Origin: Halicephalobus mephisto
Taxonomy: Eukaryota; Nematoda; Chromadorea; Rhabditida; Panagrolaimidae
DNA length: 64,000 bases
NCBI GenBank assembly: GCA_009193035.1
Contig: SWDT01000121.1
Coordinates: 124,001-188,000, forward strand
Direction of reading: 5' to 3'
The position numbers and the translations under genes were made by a program. The notes below the pieces were generated by a model. It was not told the DNA's origin and did no database searches. It was given only the letters and a program-made list of their open reading frames with translations. Below are positions 45,529-58,010 of this stretch, one piece after another. Position 1 is the first letter of the stretch. Each line of letters opens with the position of its first letter.

Positions 45529-48500
45529 CTAGAGAGCCGTGACAGACATGTTAATTCCGCTGTTGGCGTATCTTGAGATGGGTTTGACGTAAATATGGGG
45601 ACGGTGATGACGATGTTCCATTATCTTCACTTCTGCCAGCCAGCTAGTCGAGAACCCCGGCTTGGACTCTCCGGACACCACCTAGGAATAATTATATTTT
45701 TTAAAATAATAAGTAAAATTACTTGAGAATTATTTTCGTCATCCCATCCGGAATCTGTCCCGTCGTTCTCGTCCATTAAGAGGATTTCCGAATGACTTGG
45801 TTGAAAACTTAAAGCAGGACTTCTGGTTCCGGCCATGGTCCAATAGTCGTCAGATTCGTCTCCGATCTTCAATCTCTGCCAGATGGGAGACTGGGGTCTT
45901 CTTTCATTGTTCCTATCAAGCGAAGTTGAAGGCAAATTCCCCACAGAATTCAAAAACTCAGTTCTAGACACTTGAGCTGAACCAACTTTCACACCCGATT
46001 TCGTTTTCTGATCGTTCGGGAACTTGTAGAAAAATTGCTGATCAGAATTCCTCCTTTTGTATTTACAGCAAAAGGAAGATCTTATTTCCGAAGCTTTTTT
46101 GCTGAAATTATACTGTAAGTACTGTTGGATAAATGCAGAAAGTTCTGAAAGCGAACAACTTCTACGATATGTTGTGGTTTTTTACAGCTGCGTTTCCTTA
46201 GGGAGCTTGTCTAAAATATGTAAGGCTCACAAGGGAAGGGGGTCCCAGAAAAGCACCATGTAAATCTTATATATTTCAGGCAAGCTCCCTTATAGGTTAT
46301 TATATTTTTTTTTAAATTTAGGGAGCTTGCCTAAAATATGTAAGGCTCACAGGGGAAGGAGGTCCCAGAAAAGCACCATGTAAATCTTATATATTTCAGA
46401 CAAACTTCCTTAGGGTAAATTTTGTTAAACTAGTCAAGAATCTCTTAGAAAGTTCATACCAAACCAGACCATTCTAAAATGATCCATGAATAAGTTTAAT
46501 TTTTTTGAATTGAGTTAAGATCGTATAAAGACCAATCATTGGATTTAATCAAGAATGCTGCGAGTTATATATCCTGTCTAATCCCTGATTGTAACAACCT
46601 ATATATCATTATTCTCTTTTCAACGCATGCATTACTCAAGTTAATAATGATAATGTGGTATAAATAATATACATAAAATCCAACTACTACACGGTTCTCT
46701 TAGGGAGTTTCCATCATATCAACTGACACGTCTAGATTGCAATATAAGGTTGGGAAAACTGAATCCCGTAGGAAGAGGGAATCAGATTGTTCTATTGAAT
46801 TTATTTGGATCGTCTGTGGAGCTCCGTCGACTCGGGTTGACGAACCTGGGACTTCTCCTTTCTATTCGCTTGATAGTGTTGAATAAACTTATTTAGAAAA
46901 CTGCCTATGGTAGGAACCTTAATCTTCCACTAAACCCCAGAGCCGTGTGACTATCATCGAGCGCTCAACACTCTACGCAGCCCCGAAGACCTACACTATA
47001 ATAATTACTGTACACATGCTAAAACTTACAGAAAAATGGCTCTGTATTCTTTGTTGAAAATTATGTAAATGACGCAGTTAACGGAACTATTCAGAATCAC
47101 CAGGAAGTTACTCGTGTCTGTCAGCATGTTGAGGACCAAGGCATCTGGTTCGAAAAAGGTCTCGAAAACGTTGACGAAGAGGGCCAAAGTGTTGCAACAG
47201 AGAAACAGAAGCACCACAGCTACCATAGTTATGGTGTCATCTGAAGACACTGCACTTTCTGATGGACCTGTTAATTCCTTCGAAAAATCGGAAATTTCTG
47301 TCGAAGTTGGTAGTTCCTTCGGTGAATCTGATTTTTCTGTAGGAGTTGATCTCGTGTCGGTTTCTGGAATCCCATCGTTGGGTCCAGGAGCATTTGTCTT
47401 GACAATAATGAAGACATTGAGCAATAGCAAAAAGAAAAAAGGCAACAAGGTCATCAGCACCATGTACATCTGCAATTGTTTCAATTTTTAATAATTGTAC
47501 CTTTGTGGAAGATTCTAGAATCCTCCAAAACTTAGTGAAAATTTAGAATCAATAAAAGCTTCCAGAATATTTGGAAATTTTATCCATATTTCTGAAACTT
47601 CAAAGTTTTGATCAAAGTTTCTAGAACTTTTCAGTGTTAATTGCATAGTTTTGAAACCTTCGAAGCTTCACAAGATTTTCTATAATCTTCCAAAATTTAA
47701 CATATTGTTTTTAAATTTTCGAAGCATTACAAAACTTTCTGAAACTTGGAATTTTTGAGAAGTTTCTAAAATTTTCAAAAATCCAGCGAAAACTTATATT
47801 AAAATTTGAAACAAACAATTCCAGAATTTTCTAGAATCTTCCAAAATTTAACACATCATTTTGAAACTTTCGAAGCATTACAAAACATTAAAACTTCCTG
47901 AAATTTTTGAGAAGTTTCTAAAATCTTCAAAAATCCAGCGAAAACTATATTAACATTTGAAACAATCTATTTTAAAAGTTTCAAAAAAATTCTTGTCAAA
48001 GATTTTCTAACTTATTTTTAATTTTCTATTAATATTATTTCCGGATTAATTTACTTACATAAACATTGTAGATTGTGTTCACGGTAAAAAACAACGTCGT
48101 CGGACATATTTCTATTACAATTTCCTGAAATATTCAAGGTTATTTTATTAATTTATCTTTTTCACTTTTATCCCAGAACCCGTTTTTCAATCATCTTCTG
48201 GCTGAATGACCATTTATCTTTTGACAAAGGCGGAAAAGATGGAAAACTTGTCAATCATAATTTTGATAATTTCGAGATCCGGCTCTCGCGGTTTCTCAAC
48301 CGGATTTTTGGAATTTTGGATCTTCTTTGAGAAGCTATAAAAGGAAAAAAAAGATCAAATTCAACATTCTTTTAAGTTAAAATTCCGCGGGAATTTATGA
48401 AATTCTGGAATAGTTGGGAATCTTATGGAAGATTCTAGGACTTTTCAGAATCCTGATAACTTCTAGAATCACCCAAAAATTGGAATTCTAGAAGTTCTGA

Positions 48501-51500
48501 AAATTCGCTCGAAAAAGGTTTAATATACAATTTGAGTTTGAATTTTGTATATTATAATAATGCTTTTGAGATCTGATTTTTCCGATTTCAGGAAGATGAC
48601 CAAGGGGGCTTCCTACATCGCCACTGCCCTGGCCGTTGTCGGGGCCACTTTGACGGTTTTCTTCGGAGGTATGATTCAATCTGAAGTCAACTCTATCAGA
48701 ATGGAACTCTACGATGAAATGACGGTCTTCAGAACGGAATCTGATGATCTTTGGAATTCTATGATCAAAATGAGTGCTGGAAACAGAGTTCGTCGTCAGA
48801 GCTATGGAGGATATGGAGCTTCTGGAAACAACGCTGGACCTCCTCCAACCTTCCCTGGAGCCAGTTCTAATGGACCTCCTCAGCCTACTGTTGGAGTTCC
48901 TCCTCCACTCAACGGCGCTGCTCCCCCACAAGGAGGCCAATGCAACTGCCAAGCCACTAATACCTGTCCCGCCGGACCCCCTGGAGAGAAAGGTGTTCCC
49001 GGACACGATGGTCATGATGGAATCCCCGGATTGGACGGTCTTGATGGAATCGACGCCGAAGATGCTCAAGCACAAACCCAACAATATGAAGGATGCTTCA
49101 CCTGTCCCCAAGGACCTCCCGGACCTACTGGACAACCCGGTCGTGCTGGGTCCCGTGGAATGCGCGGACGTGAGTTTTTTGCTTTTATACTTCGAAAATA
49201 ATTAATTTCCAGAACGTGGTCAGCCCGGAATCCCCGGAAGAGACGGAGCCCCAGGATTCCCCGGAACCCTCGGACCAGAAGGCCCTGTCGGACCCCCTGG
49301 AGACCAAGGAGCCTCAGGAGAACCCGGACAAGACGCCGAACACTTGGTTGGACTCAAGGGTCTCAAGGGAGAACAAGGACCTCCCGGACCCGTCGGAGAC
49401 ATCGGAGCTCCAGGAGAGGAAGGACCCGTCGGTCAGCCCGGAGAAGAAGGTCCTCGAGGAGGCCCTGGAAGAAACGGAGAAAACGGAGCCACCGGAGCAT
49501 CTGGAGAACCCGGAGAAGGCGGCGACGTCGGTATCGATGCCGAATACTGTCCATGCCCCGCCCGATCCAACGCCGGTGTTGGATCCTACTCCGGTGGCAA
49601 TGGGGGTTATGCTCTCAATTAAGTTCAAAGTGCAATAACTTTAAAAATAAAATATCTAAGAGAATTCTAATTTTAAATTTTTTGCATGTTCATAGAAAAA
49701 CATGATTATTCTCATATTTAAATAGGAATGTTCACATTAAGGCAATCAGATCTGTAGATTCTAAATCTGAAGTCAAAATTAAAGATTAATCTTCAAAACT
49801 CGGATATGTGAAATCTCGGGTTGTAATCTTCGAGATTTCATAAATCCTCTGAATAATACCTAACTAATTTCATTTTTCGAATAATATATATTTTTAAATA
49901 TGTCTAACTTTTCACCGAATACTGACTTCTGGAGTCATATCTGGAAAAAAATTGTGAAGTTCACCAAGCCCTACCGTAACTCTTGACTTCAATTTCGAAA
50001 TTTAAAAATAAGAATTATCTGCCCCAAAAATACAAAATTACAAAAAATCGCAACTTGTACGTTATATGAATGCAACGAATGTGTTGCAATTTTTCGTCCC
50101 AAACATCTAATATTCATGAAAAATGTGACAATTATGTTACATTTTTGTCACATTTCACGATTGTTAAGGAGCTAAAAGTTACACTTTTTGTGTGAACTTA
50201 ATGTAACTATATATTGAATCTAATATATCTGATACATTAAAGCTGTTCTAATGTATCCATATATCATATATAATCCACCGATATCAATACACAAAAAAAG
50301 CGTAACTTTTAGGTTAGTAACAAAAATAAATCGTCACTAGTACTTTAATTTTCGTCACAAATGTCAAATATTTACAAAAAATGTAACGATTGTCACATTT
50401 CACGATTGTTAAAGAGCTAAAAGTTACAATTTTTGTGTGAACTTAATGTAACTATATATTGAATCTAATATATCTGATACATTAAAGCCGTTCTAATGTA
50501 TCCATATATTATATACAATCCATCGATATCAATAGACAAAAAAGTGTAACTTTTAGGTTAGTAACAAATATAAATCGTCACTAGTACTTTAATTTTAGTC
50601 ACAAATGCGAAATATTTACAAAAAATGTAACGATTGTCACATTTTGCAATTATTATGGAACCAAAAGTTACGATTTTTTGTGTATGCGTTGTAAGTGACG
50701 ATTTTTTTGTGTAGTGAATTTTGGAAAACTTACCTGACTTCCTTCATGAAGGCATTTTCGCAGATTGAATTGGGGGAATCTGAGGGAGTTGTAGAAGACT
50801 GATCCCAGGACAATACACCCTAGAATCCTCTTTGCTGTCTTCTCCGAACAGTACTGGGATCGCATGGACTTCCAGCAGACGTTGATGAAACAGTCGACGG
50901 CCGCGGCTACGGTGCAGTATATGGAGCAAGTCTGGGCCATGTACCCGAAAGGCAGAGCATATACAGTAGTGTAAGGAGCCCTACTTAACTCCTGGATGTA
51001 GCTCCTGGCGGAATCGATCCAGAAGATGAACAGACCTGTCAATATGACAAAGAAATCCGAACACGAAAGAAACAAGAGATATGTGTTGGCCGATCCACGC
51101 ATCTGTTTCCTCGTGTAGATGTAGACATTGATTATGTTCGTGCAAATCCCGAAGCAACTCAGACTTGGAAGACAAATGATGATCAATAACCAGTTAAACC
51201 AAGCATAAATGGGACTGTAGTCTTCGGTCTGGAGGTCCGAGCAGATGCATTCCGTGCTATTCGGCTCCAATTGTACCATGATTCTGAAATTTCCCAGTTT
51301 TCTATAAAAATAAATTTAAAACTTTTAAATTAAGAATTTTACCATCAACACAATTGCGCTATGTTGTTTCTAAATTTACAAAGTTGAGTTTGGAAATTAA
51401 AACTGCAACTAGTATGCAACATTAGGGTAGCTTTTTTGAAGTTGTTTTTTTCAATAATAATTTCTCAAAACTATTTTTCTTTTTTATTTAATTTATAGAT

Positions 51501-52601
51501 TATAAGTAATAGTGTAATTTAGTGGTTGAATATGATTAGTGTTGTAGTTTCTAAGTTTGCAGTAAGAGTTGGTTTAAGATTATTTTGGAATTTCAAAGAT
51601 GGTTTCATATATCGATTTAGACTAGATTAAATTAATGTAATAATTTTAGAACCAGAGAAGATCTTCATTGAGTTCAAAATAGTTCAATGAGTATAATAAA
51701 TTCTTACTTCTCATAAGGACTATTATACAGTAATTGTTTTCTACATTGAAATTTCAAAGATTAGTTTTATATCGATTTAGACTAGATTAAACTAATGAAA
51801 TAATTTTGGAACCAGAGAAGATCTTCATTGAGTTCAAAATAGTTCAATGAGTATAATAAATTCTTATTTCTCATGAGGACTATTATACAGTAATTGTTTT
51901 CTACATTGAGATTTCAAAGATGGTTTCATATATCAATTTAGCCCGGATTCAGTTACTAAGACCACTTTGAGTATCAAGAAGCTTCATTTGTCTTGGATTT
52001 TCATTTTTCTACAGCCATATTACATGATTTATATTTTAATTAAAATCACAAGATTTAAACTAAAATTTAATTTTCAATAATTTAAAATTTATATTCAATC
52101 TTGCCGGACTGTCTGCAAGTCGCAGATTTCACTTTAATTCCGACATTAAAATTTTTATGTATGCTGTTTATAAATTAAAAAAATAAGTTCTAAAAATTTT
52201 GCCAGATGCCTGACTTGCCCTACGAGAGGTCCTAGATCGCAAGACCTGTTCAAAAAGGCAAAAAATAATTCCTTACCTGAATAAATTCAAAATTCTAGAA
52301 GACATTTTTAAAAAAAATTAAAAATAAAACTAAACAATTAACAAAAGAAATCCGTCAGAACCATTTTCGAAATATTAAAAAATAATTTTTTTGTCGAAAA
52401 TGAAAAATATTTTCCAGAAACGTTTTGAAGAATATAATGTCACTATTGACTCGCTCGATTGAGAGTCCCAAGAGTGAAAAATGCACTTTTTTGTTTTTAA
52501 AAAACTAACGGTGGAAAGATTGGGATGATGCCGGGATGTTCGTAGAAAACGGCATCATCCATGGCCTCTATGGAAGCCGTCGGCACATCCATTGGATCCA
52601 T
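45529..52601 (-). CDS. Peptide GPCR of the FMRFamide-receptor-like (frpr) type
   Basis: Six exons (52510-52601, 50734-51283, 48059-48124, 47030-47469, 45723-46101 and 45529-45681) with matching phases 2, 0, 0, 2, 0 give 559 residues. It is a rhodopsin-family receptor: TM1 about 62-87 (LLIIICLPSLSCFGICTNII), TM2 about 97-120 (LLFLSCSDFFVIL), TM3 about 138-160, then DCF in place of DRY (161-163). An extracellular loop follows, with the family-typical EIVIEICPTTLFFTVNTIYN, then TM5, a long Ser/Pro-rich third intracellular loop, TM6 (LFLCCNTLALFVNVFETFF) and TM7 NSSVNCVIYIIFNKEYR. The long cytoplasmic tail begins CCKYKRRN, possible palmitoylation sites. It probably senses an RFamide-like neuropeptide at the plasma membrane. 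The first ATG directly follows a TTTTAG acceptor. The 2609-bp second intron hosts a collagen gene on the opposite strand. Confidence 0.92.
46200..46410. mobile_element. Two tandem ~91-bp elements with 25-bp inverted ends
   Basis: Copies at 46200-46290 and 46320-46410, in GPCR intron 4. Each starts AGGGAGCTTGCCTAAAATAT and ends with the near-perfect inverse (ATATTTCAGGCAAGCTCCCT). The middle (GGCTCACAGGGGAAGGAGGT, CCCAGAAAAGCACCATG) is unusually GC-rich. The second copy's right end has decayed. Confidence 0.75.
46411..47025. other. Rest of GPCR intron 4
   Basis: 46690-46990 is unusually GC-rich for an intron (GGATCGTCTGTGGAGCTCCG, GAGCCGTGTGACTATCATCG), with no long frame. It may be a mobile-element remnant or a non-coding RNA. 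I cannot decide. Confidence 0.35.
48586..48591 (+). other. Trans-splice acceptor of the nested collagen gene
   Basis: CCGATTTCAG ends at 48591, four bases before the ATG at 48596. It also sets the start: the frame stays open a little upstream, but the mRNA would begin here. Confidence 0.6.
48596..49622 (+). CDS. Cuticle collagen
   Basis: Two exons (48596-49169 and 49213-49622) joined in phase 1 across a 43-bp intron give 327 residues. The N-terminal membrane anchor (YIATALAVVGATLTVFFGG) is followed by a nematode cuticle collagen N-domain, a furin-type site (NRVRRQS) and a Pro-rich spacer. The Gly-X-Y part begins after QCNCQATNTCPAGPPG and is broken by the cysteine knot region EGCFTCPQGPPGP. 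The main triple helix runs from RGMRGQRGQPGIPG to the terminal EYCPCPARS. The cysteine spacing and QTQQYEGCFTCP recall the SQT-1/ROL-6/COL-34-like collagens, but I cannot assign a paralogue. Product: secreted exoskeleton collagen, cross-linked by tyrosines and disulfides and expressed around moults. It lies wholly within intron 2 of the GPCR gene, on the other strand. Confidence 0.96.
50060..50700. mobile_element. MITE copies in GPCR intron 2
   Basis: A unit of about 244 bp is duplicated head to tail (AGTTACACTTTTTGTGTGAA followed by CTTAATGTAACTATATATTG, near 50180 and 50424). Ends carry ACACAAAAAAAGCGTAACTT and its inverse. It is the same family as in 2650-3480. Confidence 0.7.
51284..52509. 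other. GPCR intron 1, with a direct duplication
   Basis: TTTAGACTAGATTAAATTAA, then GAACCAGAGAAGATCTTCAT and AGTATAATAAATTCTTA, occur twice at about 51620-51740 and 51770-51900. The rest is AT-rich. Confidence 0.55.
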
Positions 52602-52604
52602 CTA

Positions 52605-55480
52605 AAACAAAAATAGAAAAAACTACATCTTATCGCGTCCCGATTTTTACAATTTTTTGTTAAAAAAACTTTGACAAATTTTTTGTTTCAAAAATTTTCT
52701 GTCAAAAAAAAAGTAAAAATTCTAAAATTTAAAAAAAATATAGGGTATTTTTAGAATTAAAAAAAACAAATAAATAGGGAATTTTTTAGTGCTGGGTCTC
52801 GACTGGAAAATTTAAGAATTTTGTACTTTTTATGATACAGTAATTTTTGAATCAGATAAAAAACAAAAAAGTTCACAGTTCTGGTCCTAAGTGGAAAATT
52901 TTTAAAATTTGTTTTGAAAGAATTTTTTATAATTTTGTTACAAAATCTTTAATTTTTTAAAGTAGTGCAATTGTGGAACCTTAAACAAACAAAAAATTCC
53001 GCAGTTTTTGGCTTTAATTGAAACGTTTTAGAAATTCACGTTAGAAAAATGGTTTTTTAAATTTTACAAAGAGAATGTTTACTTTTTAATGACATAATTC
53101 TGAAAACTTATAAAATTACAAAAGTATAAAAGTTTAATTTTTAATAATTCTGAAAACTTATAAAATTACATAAATATAAATTTTAATTTTTCGGTCTTAA
53201 TCGGAAAAGTTAAAAAATTTATTTTTAAAAAATTATTTAAAAAATTTTAAAATTCCTAAAAATTTAAATTTTTTATAATTCTAAAAACTTACAAAATCAC
53301 AGAAATATGAAATTTTAATTTTTCGGTCTTAAACGGAAAATAAAAAAAATTTATTTGAAAAAATTCTTTAAAAAATTTTATTTTCTGTGAAAAATTTAAA
53401 TTTTCTATAATAATTGTAAAAACTTACAAAATATGGAATTTTAATTTTTAGTTTTAAAGTAGAAAATTCTTTTAAAAATAATTTTTTTAAATTTCGTTAC
53501 TAAAATTTTTGTTTTTTTACAATAGTTTAATTTCGGAATTTTAAAGAAATAAATAAACACAAAATTTCGCAATTTTTGATTTTAATTGGAAAGTTTTCGA
53601 AATTCATTAAAAAAATTAAAAAATTAAAATTTTTAAAACAATTTTGAAATTATATAAAATTTAAATTTTATTTTTGGTCTTGACTGGAAAATTCGTTTTC
53701 GAAGATTTTTTTGAAAATTTATAATCAACATTTGTTTTTTGAAATTTAATTAGATGTAAGTTAAGTTTGCAAATTTGGACCATGTCTTAAATAAGAAAAA
53801 GCAAATTTGGCGCAAGTATTCCCTCAGGCATTTTCCTCCTTGAGAAATTCAGGATTATGCAAAGAACACGGATCTCAAATCAAGTTGAAAAAATTTACAT
53901 AATCTCAAAGAAAAATAAAAATAAAAATTTAAAAGAAATTTAAAAATTTGCATAATTTAAAAAAAAATAAAAAATTTAAAAATTTGCATAATTTTAAAAA
54001 AATAAAAATTTAAATTTTAAAAAAATTTAAAAATTTGCATAATTTAAAAAAAAGATAAAAATCTAAATTTTAAAATTTGCATAATTTAAAAAAAATAAAA
54101 ATTTTAAAATTTACATTATTTTAAAAAAAAATAATTTGGATTTTTGAATGAAATCGAATGTAAATTTTTCAAAAAAAATTATTTTAATAAAAATGTGAAA
54201 ATAGTATTTGTGGATTAAAAAGAAATTTATTTAGAAAAAAAATTTGTCTGATAATTTTTATTAAAAAAACAATTTTTTGGAAGAAACTAGAACCGAAAAT
54301 TGGGCCGAAGACGGCATCTGGTTGCAATCCGTGGTTTATTTTGAACGAAGTTGAGTCGTCTATCATACTATCATAAAAACGCAAATGTCTGTCACAGCTT
54401 TCCGAAAAAATTGTCTTGACGTGAGTTTTTAGAACCCTCTAATTAGGACTACAAACTATTGAAAATACTACTTATGTAGCTCTAAAAGTTCCTGAATTAC
54501 AATACTACGAAAAATTTTATCCAAAAAAATTAAAAATTGTCTTGACACGAATTCTACAACTTTCCAGTTAAAACCAAAAAATCCAAAATATAGTGTTTAT
54601 GTGATTCTAAAAATTTCTGAATTACAATACTACGAAAACTTTTATCCAAAAAAATTAAAAACTGTCTTAACACGAATTCTACAACTTTCCAGTTAAGACC
54701 AAAAAATCCAAAATATAGTCTTTATGTGATTGTAAAATTTCCTGAATTACAATACTACGAAAACTTTTACCCAAAAAATTAAAAATTGTCTCGACACGAA
54801 TTGTAAGACTACAGATTATTAAAAACAATATTTACAGAATTCTAGAATTTTCTAAATTATGATATTTTAAAAAAATTAAAAATTGTCTTGACGCAAATTT
54901 TAGAATTTTCTAGTTAAGACCGAAAATTAAAAAGTTTTCTCTCCACAAGCTTTTGTAAAATTCTAAAATCACGTTATTATGAATTGTTTTAAAAAATTTC
55001 GAAAAATATCCTGCTGCGAATTTTCGGAATTTTTCAATTCAAAATGAAAAATTTGGAAGGTACTATTTATGGAATTTTAAAACATTATAAATCACTTTAT
55101 TTAAAAAAATATTTCCTAAAAATTTTAAAAATGATTTAAAATAAGTTTTTTGAACTTTTCAGTTAGGACCGAAAATTGTAAAATTAAAGATTTACAATAT
55201 TTCAAAAAATAAAAATTTTTAAAATGATTTAAAATAAGTTTTTCGAACTTTTCAGTTAAAACCGAAAATTGTAAAAATTAAAATTTTTATGATTTTATAA
55301 AATTTAAAAATTACAATATTTTAAAAAATAAAAATTTCTTTAAAAAGTTTAAAAATGTTTTAAAACAAGTTTTTCGAACTTTTCAGTTAGGACCGAAAAC
55401 TATAAAATTTAAAAAATAAAATTTGCATAAAAAATTTCTGAAAAATTAATTCTTAAAAATCTGAAAACTTTTGGTCAAGG
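52605..55480. repeat. AT-rich tandem repeats, no gene
   Basis: 53080-53420: units with AATTCTGAAAACTTATAAAA. 53890-54130: short units with TTTAAAAATTTGCATAATTT. 54400-54880: three to four units of about 120 bp (AATTGTCTTGACACGAATTC, TTTCCAGTTAAAACCAAAAA). 54880-55470: related, more decayed units with CAGTTAGGACCGAAAA. Nothing coding is seen. Confidence 0.6.
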
Positions 55481-55739
55481 TCGAAACTGATGAAAATTAA
55501 TATTTAAATAATTTTGCGAAATTTGGAAATGACTGAAATTTTTTCGGAAAATTGTCTCGACGTGAATTTTTGGAATTTTTTATTGGATTCAAAAATAAAA
55601 CATTGTTTGCATAATTTTAAGAAATTCCAAAAACATCCAGAAAATCATGTTTTTGTAATCAGTGCTGAGGTCTATAAAAAGGTCAACATCAAAGTCAAAT
55701 TGAATTTTTGCATAAAAATTAGGTGAACCAGCTAGCATA

Positions 55740-56080
55740 AAAGTTGCAAGCAAAGTGCAGATTTTTGAGATTTTTATAAATAAAAAAATAAAAATTATAA
55801 CTTATTTGTCAAAATGTTGCGAGCAAAGTGCGAATTTTTGAGATTTTTGTAAATATAAAAATAAAAATTACAACTTTTTTGTTACAATGTTGCGAGCAAA
55901 GTGCGGATTTAAAAAATTTTTATAAATAAAAAAATAAAAATTATAACTTATTTGTCAAAATGTTGCGAGCAAAATGCGGATTTAAAAAATTTTTATAAAT
56001 ATAAAAATAAAAATTACAACTTATTTGTCAAAATGTTGCGAGCAAAGTGCGGATTTAACTTTGATATCGACTTTTTATAG
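55740..56080. repeat. Five tandem copies of a 70-75 bp unit with GCGAGCAAAGTGCGGATTT
   Basis: Copies begin near 55745, 55815, 55888, 55962 and 56036. The same core flanks the palindromic element at 19080-19860. The last copy continues into TATAGATCTCGGTATAG, as does the one at 19890 (TATAGATCTCGACACAG). Confidence 0.75.
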
Positions 56081-56089
56081 ATCTCGGTA

Positions 56090-56500
56090 TAGCAAAAAAG
56101 TGCATTGTAAATTTCCAAGAAGATTTTTTCTACACAAATTTACAACTTTCCAGTTAAGACCAAACTTTTCCCAACACGGATTTTTACAATTTCCAGACGA
56201 TACTAAAAAAGTTGAGAAATTAAGTTTTTATAATTATAAAAAATTCGGAAATTACATTATTTATAAAAATTAAAAAAGTGGATAATGGAATTTCCGAAAT
56301 TTTCCCAACACGAATTTTTACAATTTCCAGACGAGACCAAAAAAGTTGAGAAATTAAGTTTTTATAATTTTAAGAAATTCGGAAATTACATTATTTATAA
56401 AAATAAAAAAATGAATTATGAAATTTCCGAAATTTTCCCAACACGAATTTTTACAATTTCCAGACGAGACCAAAGTTGGAATTTAATCTATACTATTCTG
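56090..56500. repeat. Three tandem copies of a ~125-bp unit
   Basis: Each has CCCAACACGAATTTTTACAA, TTTCCAGACGAGACCAAA and GAGAAATTAAGTTTTTATAA. The copies open frames of 80-114 codons, which I treat as artefacts. Confidence 0.65.
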
Positions 56501-56639
56501 AGAACTTTCAAAAGTAATAGATTCTGGAAAATTCGAGAATCTTATATAATTTTCAGTAATCTTATCCGAGGACCGTTTTTGGGAAGTTCGTCGAGGACAA
56601 ACTACTTTAATCTTGTAAAAAATAATTGAAGTAAAATTA

Positions 56640-58010
56640 GATCGTTTTTTTCAATTTAACCGAAAATTGGCCTTGAATTTAGTTTTAAAAATAAGCAAAA
56701 AAGGTTTTTTCAGAAACATCTAAAAATGCCAGATTGTCACTTTTTATCAATTCAAAAAAATCTTTTTCAAAAAAATTTTCGTTAAAAAAGCGAATTTGAA
56801 AAAAATAAGGAAATGAAAAATAATCGTTGTGAGACAAATTTCGAAGTTATTTGAGAATTAAGCAGAGATTTTTCTCGGAAAATTTATGGACTTGAGATTT
56901 GAATTTCATGTGGTTCTTTAAAATATTCAAAATTTAGTACGAAAATCTGAAATAGTTGAGGGTCTCAAGGAAGCTTCTAGAATAACATGGAAATTTTTGA
57001 AGTTGTTTAGAATTATCGAAAATTTTCTGAAATAAAATGGAAATTTTAAGATGTTAAAGAATTTTATATAATATTGTGGAATCTAAAAAATGGAAATTTT
57101 TGAAGTTATTTAGAATTATTAAAAATTTTCCGAAATAAAATGGAAATTTTTGAAAATATTTAGAATTATTGAAAAATTTATAAACTTTTCTGAAATAAAA
57201 TGGAAATTTTAAGATGTTAAAGAATTTCATATAATATTGTGGAATCTAAAAAATGAAAATTTTTAGAATTTTACAAAAATTTACGAAACATTGCAAAACC
57301 TAGTGAAAGATTTCAGAATCTTAGGAAATCTCATAGGAGGTTCTAAGATCTTCCAGAATCTGATAAAACAGTCTGAAACCATTCAGAATTTCATAAACTT
57401 CTTCGAAAATTTCCAAAATTCCACAAAATTCTTCGAAAATTTCCAAAATTTCGCAAAATTTTTTATAAAAAAAATCATCAAAAATTTCGGAATTTTAAAA
57501 ATTCGTGTCGGGACAATTTCGAAATAAAATTCTTTCAAGTTTTTATAAAAATATAATTTTATAGTTTTTTAATAAATTTATCGAAGAAACGGTTCAAAAA
57601 CGAACAAAAAAGATCAATCTTTTTTTCAAAGTTTCGGGACATGAGTCTTCATCAACAACCATATTTCTCTCGTCTCTTCTCTGCAAAAGAGGTGAATGCC
57701 CCAGGGGTTTTTCCAATTTTACAAATTTTGATCACTTATCCAGTGTTTCAATCTACAAAATTTAAACGAATTTCAACCCTCACGAGAACTCAAGAATTCG
57801 GAAAATAAATTCAGACTTTTTCGGACAAAAACGGAAAACTTGGTCATCCGCCGGAATAAAACGGGTACACAATTTTCAAAACTTCCATGTAGTCGAAAAT
57901 AATGAAAGTTATGCAAATTAACGAAGATTCAAGAGCTATTCTGTGTGAATTTGGGTTTTTTATATAAAAAAGTACTTTCAAAATTACTTAAAAATTATCC
58001 AAAATCATAC
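56640..58010. other. AT-rich intergenic, no firm gene
   Basis: 56880-57300 has loose repeats of AAATAAAATGGAAATTTTTG. At 57639 an ATG opens 17 codons (MSLHQQPYFSRLFSAKE) ending at a GTGAAT donor-like site. It could be an isolated first exon, but I found no continuation. Confidence 0.35.

Noticed and set aside
49216..49638. 140-codon frame rich in Pro/Glu/Ser overlapping collagen exon 2
   Set aside because: Off-frame reading of Gly-X-Y codons. The Gly-X-Y frame joins exon 1 in phase.
56025..56629. Frames of 82 and 114 codons
   Set aside because: They follow tandem-repeat units and have no coding pattern or splice context.
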